This document shows, piece by piece, positions 38,421 to 46,914 of a stretch of 64,000 nt of DNA. Location of the stretch: the NCBI GenBank assembly GCA_903901875.1, contig CAIUSO010000117.1, forward strand, positions 1 to 64,000, read 5' to 3'. The notes below the pieces were generated by a model that saw only the letters and a program-made list of their open reading frames with translations, made no database searches and was not told the DNA's origin. Each line of letters begins with the position of its first letter. The first letter of the stretch is position 1. This DNA is from an uncultured Geobacteraceae bacterium (GTDB lineage Bacteria > Desulfobacterota > Desulfuromonadia > Geobacterales > Pseudopelobacteraceae). A program made the translations under genes and the position numbers.

Positions 38421-39623
38421 TCAGTGACCGGTATCCGGAAAAAGATTCAGGTATTTTGCACAGACCTTGAATCCGAGGATGGCAAACGCAATCATTCCTG
38501 CGGTAAGTACGAACTCCATGATCGAGGGGAAGTAGTCGCTCCCGACATGGTTTGCATAACTTGAGACCGCAAAGACACCAACATTCAGCCGATTCAGCAA
38601 GACCCCCAGGATGACCAGAATGCTCGCCACAAAAATGGTCTCAATGTTTTTCCGGCTTGATGTTTTGGCCAGTAACATAACAGGAATGACAACTCCCACG
38701 GCCATTTCAAGCAGCCACATGAAACTTAAAAAGCCGTCATGGAGCAAAACGCCAAGCCCCGGTCCGGAAATAACGGTTCCCAGCTTCATGGCAAAGTAGA
38801 GGCTACCGAAAAAAACAATTCCCTTTGCCAACCCTTCAAGAACATTTTTGGGTACCTGATGGTTGAAAACCTTGCCGGTAAGTATGGTTTCGAAGCTGAC
38901 CATCGAAAAGCCCATCATTAATGCAGATACCAGGAACATATAGGGAATGTGCTTACTGTACCAAAGGGGAGAAAGTTTACTGGGAAGAATCAGGTAGTTT
39001 GCCCCCAGTGAAGATTGGTGCAGCAATGAGAGAGCCACGCCGAACATGACGGCACCCACCATTATGCGGTGGACGGCGTTCAAGGCCCGGTGCCAGCCGA
39101 GTTTTTCGAACACCATGGGGCTCGATTCCGTGGCAAGCGTGGTGAGATAGAGTACCAGATGGAGGGCAACGATGAACATTACCGAGTTGATCTGCCACAT
39201 GATCAGCGGATGCCATATGACAGCCGACCGACCAACGTCAAAGGTAATCGAGATGGCTGCCAGCAGGTAACCGAAAAAGGCATTCAGAATGGATGCCCGG
39301 GCAATACATTTGTACTTCTTCAGATTAAGAATATAGACCGCGCCGGCAATCATGAAAGCTCCGGCCGCCATGGCCACTCCTCCCAGGACATCGAAGGCGA
39401 TCCAGAGCCCCCAGGGCCAGTAGTCGTTCATGTTGGTTGAAGCACCAAGGCCGAAAATGACCCGGTAACCGGCGACAAACGCCGCTCCCAGTATCAGAAA
39501 TACCAGAACTCGTGTGAATGGTGTGTCCATCTTGATGCCCAGATGCCTGCTGTGCCTGTCGTCCAGCAGTTTGTTGAGGGCATTGCCAATTTTAGGGCCG
39601 GCATATGTGGTAAAATCAATCAT
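38421..39623 (-). CDS. hybB: hydrogenase integral membrane subunit, NrfD/HybB type
   Basis: 400 residues with about nine or ten membrane helices, typical of the NrfD/PsrC/HybB family that links periplasmic iron-sulfur proteins to the quinone pool without heme. Its start overlaps the end of hybA by 8 nt. Together with HybA it replaces the cytochrome b subunit of HyaC-type enzymes, so this is a Hyd-2-like hydrogenase able to couple to menaquinone. Confidence 0.95.
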   Translation of the reverse strand: MIDFTTYAGPKIGNALNKLLDDRHSRHLGIKMDTPFTRVLVFLILGAAFVAGYRVIFGLGASTNMNDYWPWGLWIAFDVLGGVAMAAGAFMIAGAVYILNLKKYKCIARASILNAFFGYLLAAISITFDVGRSAVIWHPLIMWQINSVMFIVALHLVLYLTTLATESSPMVFEKLGWHRALNAVHRIMVGAVMFGVALSLLHQSSLGANYLILPSKLSPLWYSKHIPYMFLVSALMMGFSMVSFETILTGKVFNHQVPKNVLEGLAKGIVFFGSLYFAMKLGTVISGPGLGVLLHDGFLSFMWLLEMAVGVVIPVMLLAKTSSRKNIETIFVASILVILGVLLNRLNVGVFAVSSYANHVGSDYFPSIMEFVLTAGMIAFAILGFKVCAKYLNLFPDTGH

Positions 39624-40698
39624 GATGGTCCCCCTTATCCGTGCCGTTTTTGTTCTTTCTGCTGGTTATGGCATACAGCGAGGTTCCACCCAGAAACACA
39701 CCGAGAAATACCCAGGGTATTTTGGCAATATACGCCCAGGTCAGGTCAGGAAGCGCGGAAGCGGGGATATCCTTGCTGAATCCGAGTAGCTCAAAAGAAA
39801 CGGCCGAAAGCATGAGGTTCTGTGTGCCGCCCGCATCCGTCAGACCGTAGATCTTGTCCGCATAGGCTGCGACGGGTCGTGTGGAGGTGCTCTTCGAATC
39901 AAAGGTTTGTACGGGAAAATCGTAGATGGTTCCCGGTTTCATGGCGAACCGTTTCTTTGCCTCTTCGCGGAGATCGGTGACTTTGCCGAAGATGGTTGCC
40001 CCGGTGGGACAATACTCGGCACAGGCGGCGTATTTACCCTCGGCGATGCGATGTCTGCACAGCTGGCATTTTCTGATTTCCGGCCAGGGGGAGCTCCATT
40101 CATAGCGGGGTATATTAAAGGGACAGGCCAGTTGACAGTAACGACAGCCGATACAGCGGTAGGCATCGTAATAGACAATTCCGCTCTTCGGATCCTTTAT
40201 GAGGGCCCCCGGAGGGCAGACCGACACACAGGCAGGAGAGATGCAGTGGAGGCACTGCTGTTTGAAAAAAGCATGACCGTTGGTCGGCGAATCCTTCATT
40301 TCACCGGTGCCATTTCTGTATGCCTTGATAATGTTGAGGGTGTCACCGGAAAGATCCTGCGAGGCGTCCCAGATGCCTTCATTTCCCGCGATAGTTTTTG
40401 TCTCGTAGGGGGGTGACTTCATTGCTTCAGTTTTGTCGGATTTTCTGCAGAGCAGGGAATCGACGACTCCCGGCACAACGCCATCCTTGTAGAGCGCACC
40501 ACCAGGCACACTGTTTTTCGTTTTGCAGTTCACCATGCATGATTTACACCCGACACAGAGTGTTGCATCATAGAGGAGACCAACCGCTTCGGACGGTAGC
40601 TCCGTTGACATTTTTGCCTCTACCGACGGAATTCCGGCGGCAAGAACAACCGCACTACCGGTAACCCCTTTCAGGAATCCACGTCTGCTGATTGTCAT
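39616..40698 (-). CDS. hybA: hydrogenase 4Fe-4S ferredoxin subunit with Tat signal
   Basis: 360 residues. A twin-arginine signal (SRRGFLKG, R5-R6) is followed by four Cys clusters for [4Fe-4S] centres: CVGCKSCMVNC (from C48), CLHCISPACVSVC, CIGCRYCQLAC, and CQLCRHR with CAEYC. A C-terminal membrane helix (IPWVFLGVFLGGTSLYAI) anchors it. It carries electrons from HybO to HybB. It begins 2 nt after hybO stops. Confidence 0.95.
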   Translation of the reverse strand: MTISRRGFLKGVTGSAVVLAAGIPSVEAKMSTELPSEAVGLLYDATLCVGCKSCMVNCKTKNSVPGGALYKDGVVPGVVDSLLCRKSDKTEAMKSPPYETKTIAGNEGIWDASQDLSGDTLNIIKAYRNGTGEMKDSPTNGHAFFKQQCLHCISPACVSVCPPGALIKDPKSGIVYYDAYRCIGCRYCQLACPFNIPRYEWSSPWPEIRKCQLCRHRIAEGKYAACAEYCPTGATIFGKVTDLREEAKKRFAMKPGTIYDFPVQTFDSKSTSTRPVAAYADKIYGLTDAGGTQNLMLSAVSFELLGFSKDIPASALPDLTWAYIAKIPWVFLGVFLGGTSLYAITSRKNKNGTDKGDHHD

Positions 40699-40700
40699 GG

Positions 40701-41861
40701 CTATTCCTCCTTGCCGTGATCATGATCGCCGCGGTCGGAATTGTTGCCATCGCCGGTATTTTTATTGTTTTTCCCCAGGCCGGTGAGCAGAGCAGCTCCG
40801 GCGGCACCAACCACTACGCCTGCGGTCCCAGCGGCAAACGATTTGACCCCTGCCGGGAGGCCCTGCTTGTTCGGGAAGGCCTCGGTAAAGAATGTTGGAG
40901 GCGTGAAGTCCTTGATGTTTGCCAAGGTGTGAAGCGGCGTGGAGAAACCGACATTCTTTTCGGTGCAACCGAAACAGGGGTGTCCGGTCCCCACCGGCCA
41001 CGAGCCTGCACCAACATCGCCAAATTGCAGTGACGGGCAGTTGGCGTGGGTTTCCGGCCCCTTACAGCCAAGCTTGAACAGACATGCGCCGATCCGGTGC
41101 ATGTCATCACCAAACTGCACCGCAAAACGCCCGGCATCAAAATGGGGTCTCCGCTCGCAGTTCTCGTGGATAAGCCTGCCATAGGCAAACTTTGGCCGTC
41201 CCAGAGCATCGAGTGCGGGAAGCTTGCCATAGGTTATGAAATGTAACAGGGTTGACAGAAGATTATACGGACTCGGGGGGCAGCCAGGAATGGTAACGAC
41301 CGTTTTACCGGTCAGGATGTCAGGAATTCCCTTTGCATCAGTGGGATTTGGTGAAGCAGCTGCAACTCCGCCCCACGAGGCACAGGAACCCATGGCGACA
41401 ATTGCGGCAGCATGGGGGGCTGTTTCATTCAAAATCTGAAGTGCTGTTTTTCCGGCAATCTTGCAATAAATACCGTTGTCTTTCGTCGGGACAGCACCGT
41501 CCACCACAAGGATAAACTTGCCCTTGTTCTCACTAATGGAAGCTTCCTTGGCAGCTTCTGCCTGATGACCGGCTGCGGCTGACAGGGTTTCTGAATAATC
41601 GAGGGAAATGAGGTCAAGTATCAGATGTTCAAGGGTGGGATGGTTCGCTCGTAACAGGGACTCCACACATCCGGTGCACTCCTGAAACGAGAGCCAGATG
41701 ACCGGAGGGCGCTTGACTTTTGTAATTGCGTGGGCAATTTCAGCGCCGGCACTGAGTGGCAGCCCCATTCCTACGGCTACCATCGAACAGTATTTAAGAA
41801 AATCCCTTCGTGAAATGCCGCTTAGCTTCTGTTTCGCGTACTCTGAATCCTCCAGTTTCAT
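40701..41861 (-). CDS. hybO: [NiFe] hydrogenase small subunit with Tat signal
   Basis: 386 residues. Twin-arginine signal SRRDFLKYC (R18-R19). Iron-sulfur ligands: proximal cluster ECTGC (C62, C65) with later CAS and GCPPS; distal cluster with His and Cys in LIHENCERR and the Cys of GACLFKLGC; medial cluster Cys in ANCPS and HPCFGC. A C-terminal hydrophobic stretch (AAGTAGVVVGAAGAALLTGLG) should be the membrane anchor, followed by a charged His/Asp-rich tail. AGGAGGG lies 4-7 nt before the ATG. First gene of the operon. Confidence 0.96.
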   Translation of the reverse strand: MKLEDSEYAKQKLSGISRRDFLKYCSMVAVGMGLPLSAGAEIAHAITKVKRPPVIWLSFQECTGCVESLLRANHPTLEHLILDLISLDYSETLSAAAGHQAEAAKEASISENKGKFILVVDGAVPTKDNGIYCKIAGKTALQILNETAPHAAAIVAMGSCASWGGVAAASPNPTDAKGIPDILTGKTVVTIPGCPPSPYNLLSTLLHFITYGKLPALDALGRPKFAYGRLIHENCERRPHFDAGRFAVQFGDDMHRIGACLFKLGCKGPETHANCPSLQFGDVGAGSWPVGTGHPCFGCTEKNVGFSTPLHTLANIKDFTPPTFFTEAFPNKQGLPAGVKSFAAGTAGVVVGAAGAALLTGLGKNNKNTGDGNNSDRGDHDHGKEE

Positions 41862-41948
41862 GATCCCTCCTCTATAAAGTAAGATTGACGGCTTGGTGCC
41901 ACATCAACGTGTACATTATGAAACAGGTTTGTAACTGTTGTTCATCAC

Positions 41949-41964
41949 CAGGCATATATGCCTG
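41949..41964. promoter_or_regulatory. 16-bp palindrome upstream of hybO
   Basis: CAGGCATA and its complement TATGCCTG, perfectly symmetric, in the roughly 137-nt gap between hybO and the next upstream gene. It could be an operator for the hydrogenase operon or a 3' element of the upstream gene. Confidence 0.4.
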
Positions 41965-41998
41965 TCAGGTTTTCAACGCGTGTCGCAGGATACTTCTC

Positions 41999-42493
41999 TT
42001 ATTTGTGTTGTACGATACTTTCCAGCGCTTTTATTAACTCCTTCTCGTCGCTTATTGAGAGGGAGGAACGAAGTAGTTTGCCATCATATTTTACCAGCTC
42101 GTCAACAACATTCTGGGAAACCGATTTGTGAGCACGAATAAAAACCGCCGAACTGCCAGGCTCCAGAAGGTTGGCAACCTCTTTGACAAATTCATCATTT
42201 ATGCCGATATGAGCCAAAACTTTGTGCGTTTCACCAATGGCCGCACCAATGACACCGCCGACCAGAAGGCCGATTGGGCCGGCAACCACCATGCCGAACA
42301 GGCACCCGACAGCAGCATCACTCTCAATCAACAGATTACTATGCTTAATCTTAATGGGGCCGTCACCTTTTCTGATTGCCACGGCAGCCTCATCAAGGTT
42401 TATCTGGTGAATCTGCTGCATTTTTTCCAGATCAAGAAGTACCTCGTCAGCGGTTCGCTCCCCTTTAAACCCCACAATAATCAACTCACTCAT
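41999..42493 (-). CDS. DUF1269-type small protein
   Basis: 164 residues. A ferredoxin-like N-terminal part (IIVGFKGERTADEVLLDLEKMQ), a central Gly-rich hydrophobic segment (GMVVAGPIGLLVGGVIGAAIGE) that could insert in the membrane, and a C-terminal alpha/beta part ending KELIKALESIV. This matches the DUF1269 family of unknown function. It lies upstream of the hydrogenase operon in the same direction and may be separate from it. Confidence 0.8.
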   Translation of the reverse strand: MSELIIVGFKGERTADEVLLDLEKMQQIHQINLDEAAVAIRKGDGPIKIKHSNLLIESDAAVGCLFGMVVAGPIGLLVGGVIGAAIGETHKVLAHIGINDEFVKEVANLLEPGSSAVFIRAHKSVSQNVVDELVKYDGKLLRSSLSISDEKELIKALESIVQHK

Positions 42494-42633
42494 GACAAAC
42501 CTCCCTATTAAATAGTGATGTTATACCTGGTTTCCTTGAAATACAACGTTTTGTAACGTGTTCAGGCGTTTTGACAGCTTCTCATCACAGAATATCATCT
42601 TCTGAGACACAACTCAAACATCTATTCGAATAG

Positions 42634-43158
42634 TCACGCTTCCGGCGGGTGCCTGCCAACTCTGTTGACGTACTCTGCTGCCTCCCTTTTCTCCGAAATA
42701 CCTGTCGCACAGTAGTTCCAGATCCGATAACTTTCGGTCCCGAGAATAGTGATCCCGGCACCACATACGGCGAGAAAATTATCTTCAAGTGTGTTTCCAA
42801 AATAATAAAAAAGGTAGAAAGCGGTGAGATACGCCACATGGCAAAAGCTGCTTCGGTGTTCAATGCCCGAGGTGAGCCGGGCGATGCTTAACGCGATTGC
42901 AAAGAACGTATATATCAGAAGTACCGTACTGATAATCCGCGCCGTTGGGGGAGGGCCCAGCAGTGCGGTCACGGTTTCGGCTGGAGGGAGAAAGGGGAAT
43001 TTGCTCCAGGCAGCACTACTGACAACAAGAAACAGTGCCAGTGCTTTTAACCCGCGGGTGGAAAAATTCTTCAGCCGGTCGATTTCACGCATCATATCGT
43101 GAAGAATTGCTGCATTATCACCGGATTCAGAGATGTGTGGTGTCATTTTTTTTGTCAT
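42634..43158 (-). CDS. small membrane protein at the end of the cytochrome operon
   Basis: About 174 residues with four membrane helices (ALALFLVVSSAAW, IISTVLLIYTFFAIALSIA, CHVAYLTAFYLFYYFG, LAVCGAGITILG). No family recognised. It overlaps the end of the heme-sensor gene by some 30 nt. The exact start is uncertain: ATGs at 43179, 43158 and 43146 are in frame and none has a good ribosome site, which suggests translational coupling. It is the last gene of the leftward run that begins at 46721. Confidence 0.6.
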   Translation of the reverse strand: MTKKMTPHISESGDNAAILHDMMREIDRLKNFSTRGLKALALFLVVSSAAWSKFPFLPPAETVTALLGPPPTARIISTVLLIYTFFAIALSIARLTSGIEHRSSFCHVAYLTAFYLFYYFGNTLEDNFLAVCGAGITILGTESYRIWNYCATGISEKREAAEYVNRVGRHPPEA

Positions 43159-43942
43159 TGCCGTGTGTAATGGCTCCATAGTACCGGGCTGCAATCAGGT
43201 CGAGATCATGGGGTAAATGGGGGGGCGGCTGTGGTGTGCCGTGAATCACCGGAGGTGCCTCCACATAATCCCGTAATTTTTGCAAGGGGAGAAATACATT
43301 CTTTCGCAACAAGGAACCGATGCCGGTAAGGGTGAGGATAAGACACATGCCGGTAAAAACGGCCATCTGGATCCGCAGCATGGAAAGTGATCGATTCCGT
43401 TCCGCGCGTGACAGGCCGATATCCAGGGTACCCAGGACTTTCTGTTCCGGAGGATGCACGTGACAGGCGGCCGTTGAGCAGTCTGGCTCATTGTAAATCG
43501 GAGCGGTAATTGCGATGACATCCAGGCCATGGCTGTTTTTGAAGGTTCGTGCTTTCTGCATATTTCCCAGAGTGGTAACCGGCAGTGCCTCTTTGTGGCA
43601 GCCGATGCACCCTTCAGATTTTTTGTCTACCTGACGGTTTATCTCATCATTTATTGCTGAAAAGCTGATGGTCCCCTTCTTGTTGAATATTCTCACATGG
43701 TCAACGCCATTTTGCGCCCCCACATTTGAGATAATGGTCGAAAGCATATCCCGGTCGGATTTGTGCATCGCGTAACGGGTAGATTTGAGAACGGTATCGG
43801 CGAGATTGGTGGCATGGACAATTTCACCACGATTCAGATCATCACGGATGGCAGAGTAGAGTACCAGGCAGCAGACAACCATGAATCCGGTAACGGCAAG
43901 CCCGACCGGTATGAGTGCTTTACCTACGAGAGTCGTGAACAT
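43127..43942 (-). CDS. membrane heme-sensor protein lacking a kinase domain
   Basis: 271 residues. The start at 43942 (MFTTLVGKAL) follows GGGGGG by 3-4 nt. TM1 (about 9-30), a periplasmic domain with CXXCH at 112-116 (CIGCH) and CX4CH at 155-161 (CSTAACH, followed by VHP), TM2 (about 191-212), then about 58 cytoplasmic residues with a Pro-rich patch and no kinase, HAMP or GGDEF. The periplasmic part resembles that of the kinase at 32850-34412 (both have NEPxCS-AACHxHP, then VLGxLDI). It overlaps the dodecaheme gene by 23 nt. It may have become an electron carrier or may signal through a partner. Confidence 0.8.
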   Translation of the reverse strand: MFTTLVGKALIPVGLAVTGFMVVCCLVLYSAIRDDLNRGEIVHATNLADTVLKSTRYAMHKSDRDMLSTIISNVGAQNGVDHVRIFNKKGTISFSAINDEINRQVDKKSEGCIGCHKEALPVTTLGNMQKARTFKNSHGLDVIAITAPIYNEPDCSTAACHVHPPEQKVLGTLDIGLSRAERNRSLSMLRIQMAVFTGMCLILTLTGIGSLLRKNVFLPLQKLRDYVEAPPVIHGTPQPPPHLPHDLDLIAARYYGAITHGNDKKNDTTHL

Positions 43943-44957
43943 GTTCCCCCCCAGAGACCTTTGGCCGTTGTTCCCGATGACAGCTGCCGCACGTATCGGA
44001 TACCGTGAATGCGGTTTTTCCCTCATGGCATCCACCGCAGGATTTCCCCTCTTCCATCTCCTTCATCGTGACCTTTCTTTTGCTTCGCCCGGTTATGAAC
44101 CGTGCGGTGTGACAATCACCGCACCGGTACAGGGCGGTGTGGGAGGTGTGGCTGAAATGCACATCTCCCGCGTCTTGCACCGAAAACTCAAGTTCCTTGG
44201 TCATGTGGCATTTCGTACACTCTTTTACCGAAAAAGCTGTTTTTGAATTGTGACACGCACCACAGGACTTTCCCTTTTCCATGGCGGCCATGCCGACACG
44301 CAGATTCTTCTTGTTGGTATAATAGGGACTGGGATGACATGAGCTGCAGGTCGCCACAGCCAGATGGCTTTTATGGCTGAATGGGGTGGGGCCGGTAGCT
44401 TTTACTTTGTAGGTAATCTCTTTGACCGGATGGCAGGTGATGCATTTGTCTATGCCGAATGCTTTTTTACCATTGTGGCAGGCACCGCATGATTTACCCT
44501 CTGCCATTTCTGCCATGGTAACCCGCTTCCCATGACTGGTTGAAAAGAGAGCCGGATGGCACAAGGAGCAATCGGATGAAACGGCAAGGTGGCTTTTATG
44601 GCTGAATCGGGTCGGGCCGGTGGCCTTGACTTTGAAGGTGACCTCTCCGCTTTGATGACACTTTCCGCACTCTGTAAGAGGAAACCCTTTTTTCCCATCG
44701 TGACATGCCCCGCATGACGCCCCCTTGCCCATATCAGCCATGGACGCCGTCCGTCTCTTTTTTAGATCAAAGAGAGCATCGTGACAGGCACGACAGTTTT
44801 TGGTCATGCGCTTTTTACCCATATGGTCGGAGTGGCTGAACACAACCCGCCCCACCGTGGTGGAATAGGTCACGTCTTTCACGTTTATGGCCAGGGCGGT
44901 GCCATAAAACGTCAGGAGCAGAAGCAGAATTGTCACATACAGACAGGAGTATCTCAT
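43920..44957 (-). CDS. dodecaheme cytochrome c built from four triheme c7 units
   Basis: 345 residues with a signal peptide (MRYSCLYVTILLLLLTFYGTALA). Twelve CXXCH motifs are visible, arranged as four repeats of three: each unit has FSHxxH, a first CXXCH, then MAxMxxGKSCGACHxGKKAF, then a third CXXCH before a KxxATGP-type linker. This is the architecture of the polymeric cytochrome c7 proteins known in Geobacter, thought to act as periplasmic electron wires. The start overlaps the cytochrome b gene by ATGA. Expected partners are that cytochrome b and the heptaheme protein. Confidence 0.92.
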   Translation of the reverse strand: MRYSCLYVTILLLLLTFYGTALAINVKDVTYSTTVGRVVFSHSDHMGKKRMTKNCRACHDALFDLKKRRTASMADMGKGASCGACHDGKKGFPLTECGKCHQSGEVTFKVKATGPTRFSHKSHLAVSSDCSLCHPALFSTSHGKRVTMAEMAEGKSCGACHNGKKAFGIDKCITCHPVKEITYKVKATGPTPFSHKSHLAVATCSSCHPSPYYTNKKNLRVGMAAMEKGKSCGACHNSKTAFSVKECTKCHMTKELEFSVQDAGDVHFSHTSHTALYRCGDCHTARFITGRSKRKVTMKEMEEGKSCGGCHEGKTAFTVSDTCGSCHREQRPKVSGGEHVHDSRR

Positions 44958-45655
44958 ACCATATCCTTCCGTTCGGGTTTTGGGTCCGAGTGAGCATCGC
45001 CGGCACCGTCGCCAGTATCATCTTCAATAACTTCCTCCTCCCAGCCATTCCACATCGGTTTGAAATGGGCCAGGGGAGTGTGCCCCAAGGTCGCCAGATA
45101 GATATGGACAAACAGGAAAGCGGTGAAACAGCAGGCGAGCAGGAAATGTGACCCGACCAGCATTTTTATGCCGCCAAGCAGGAGGAAAAGTTCACGTAAC
45201 GGTGCAACGTACATGAGTAATATGCCGCTCACTATTACCAGCGGCAGGAGGATGAGCATGATGACCAGATAGGCCGCTTTTTGCATTGGATTGAACTTGC
45301 TGTCCGGCGTCGAATGGTGCGGATTTGGTTTGCCGAGAAAATAGGTGAGGAAGTAGAAATAAGCTTGACGGAAAATTCCCGTTTTAAGATCTTCGAGTGT
45401 GGGAACATAGAGTTTTATCAGACTCCGTGCAACGACCAGATAATATCCGATCCAGAGCGTGTAGGAAATTGAAACAACCGTCCCCGCCGTGTTATGCAAG
45501 CGGATTGCTGCTTTATAGGCCCCAAAAACATTGACGTAATCGGGAAAACGTATCTGTAATCCGGTTACGCAGAGGGTTACAATGCCGAACGCATTAAGCC
45601 AATGCCAGATTCTCACCGGCAGGGGGGTCACGTACACCATCTCATTATGCCTCAT
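44954..45655 (-). CDS. cytochrome b561-type membrane subunit
   Basis: About 233 residues. The start at 45655 (MRHNEMVYV) has AGGAGG 6-8 nt upstream. Four membrane helices with the di-heme His pattern of HyaC/FdnI-like cytochromes b: RIWHWLNAFGI, AIRLHNTAGT, VGSHFLLAC and FLFVHIYLATLGHTPL. It probably oxidises or reduces menaquinol and exchanges electrons with the multiheme subunits encoded on either side (11-nt overlap upstream, 4-nt overlap downstream). Confidence 0.88.
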   Translation of the reverse strand: MRHNEMVYVTPLPVRIWHWLNAFGIVTLCVTGLQIRFPDYVNVFGAYKAAIRLHNTAGTVVSISYTLWIGYYLVVARSLIKLYVPTLEDLKTGIFRQAYFYFLTYFLGKPNPHHSTPDSKFNPMQKAAYLVIMLILLPLVIVSGILLMYVAPLRELFLLLGGIKMLVGSHFLLACCFTAFLFVHIYLATLGHTPLAHFKPMWNGWEEEVIEDDTGDGAGDAHSDPKPERKDMV

Positions 45656-46721
45656 GATGATCCTCCTTTCTGTTCTTTCTGGTGAGGAATCGGAAGAAGC
45701 CATGGCAGACCGGGAACGACAAGCCGGCTGCAACTATTAAGGCACCTATGATGTTAAGGGCCGTGCTTCTGGTTGAGCCCATCATGTAAAAATCGGGGGT
45801 ACCATAGAGAATGTCAAGGATAGCTCCCTTTTCCACCGGGATACGGGTATAATCACCGTTTTTCCCCGGCAGAACGATAAAACTTTTCTGCATGGCTTTT
45901 GAGCCGGAGGCATGGCAGAAGGAGCAGTCCCATCGATTGACCATAATCTGGTAGTTATGGGTGACCACTTCTGGCGTCATCATGCCCCATAAACGCATAT
46001 TTCGACTCCGAAGGTGATGGTTAAACGCCCGTAACTCGGCAAGCGATATCTGGTTATCTCCATTTTGATCAATTATTTTGCTGATATTCGCACCGTTCGA
46101 CAGTACGGCAAGCTCTGCAAAAGTGGCCATTTTAAATGCAGTCCCGGAACCGGGTGTCCGACTTTCGATGGACAGCGAGATGACATATTCCTTTGAACTG
46201 GTGTGGCAGCTGATGCAGAGAAGGGAATCGATATGAAGCTCGGCCTGGGGAAGCCATTTTGAATGGCTTTGAATGGTTTTTCTCGAATCATGGCACTTGG
46301 CACATTTGCCATTTATTTCGTCACCGGACATAAAAATCGGCAACCTGACTTCGTGGGGATTGTGACAGTCGTTGCAGCGGGCCTTTGCGCCATGCACACT
46401 CTTTGAATACTCTTCATTCACCGGTCCGTGACAGTCACCACACACCGCCTTTGGTGGCAGATAGCCATCGCGGGGGTGCCCCGGCGAAACCCGGTCATGG
46501 CAGGCGGTGCAGCCAATTATGGAATGGGTGGTGCCGGAATATTTGACAGGATCAATGTATGAGCTTTTGTTGCGTGCAACAGCCGCGATATCAGGCTGCC
46601 CATGGCATTTCATGCAGCCGTCATTGGGAGCGGAGGGCATTTCGGCGTATGATACACCGGAATGAGTGGCAATAACCACAATAGCCACAAAAAACCAGAA
46701 AACCTTCTTGAGCATTCGCAT
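45645..46721 (-). CDS. heptaheme cytochrome c with an EF-hand and membrane anchor
   Basis: 358 residues with signal peptide (MRMLKKVFWFFVAIVVIATHSGVSYA). Seven CXXCH motifs: 36-40, 71-75, 94-98, 116-120, 140-144, 169-173 and 266-270. Between the sixth and seventh is a canonical 12-residue EF-hand loop (DQNGDNQISLAE, 218-229) with all Ca2+ ligand positions filled. A C-terminal helix (STALNIIGALIVAAGLSFPVCHGFF) anchors the protein. First gene of the leftward cytochrome operon. A calcium-binding site inside a multiheme cytochrome could affect heme potential or partner binding; that is an inference. Confidence 0.9.
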   Translation of the reverse strand: MRMLKKVFWFFVAIVVIATHSGVSYAEMPSAPNDGCMKCHGQPDIAAVARNKSSYIDPVKYSGTTHSIIGCTACHDRVSPGHPRDGYLPPKAVCGDCHGPVNEEYSKSVHGAKARCNDCHNPHEVRLPIFMSGDEINGKCAKCHDSRKTIQSHSKWLPQAELHIDSLLCISCHTSSKEYVISLSIESRTPGSGTAFKMATFAELAVLSNGANISKIIDQNGDNQISLAELRAFNHHLRSRNMRLWGMMTPEVVTHNYQIMVNRWDCSFCHASGSKAMQKSFIVLPGKNGDYTRIPVEKGAILDILYGTPDFYMMGSTRSTALNIIGALIVAAGLSFPVCHGFFRFLTRKNRKEDHHEA

Positions 46722-46914
46722 GAAATTTCTCCCGATATCAACTATCCTGCCTGTTTTGGTTCAGTAGTGATTCTCAATAGTTCCTATTTCAATGGGCTCC
46801 CTTTTGTTGTAACATGTTTTTCAATACAGTCAATTCTATTATTTTCATTTTCGTTTGACTACGGTAAATTTATCGGTAATTAAAATGAATATCTCAAGTA
46901 AAAAGGATCTGGCT

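Noticed and set aside
41885-41920. sigma54 promoter upstream of hybO
   Set aside because: A TGGCAC occurs on the minus strand, but the bases at the -12 position are CGTC and not TTGC.
43959-44035. Longer N-terminus for the kinase-less heme sensor
   Set aside because: It would overlap the dodecaheme gene by more than 100 nt. The start at 43942 has a G-rich ribosome site and begins directly at the membrane helix.
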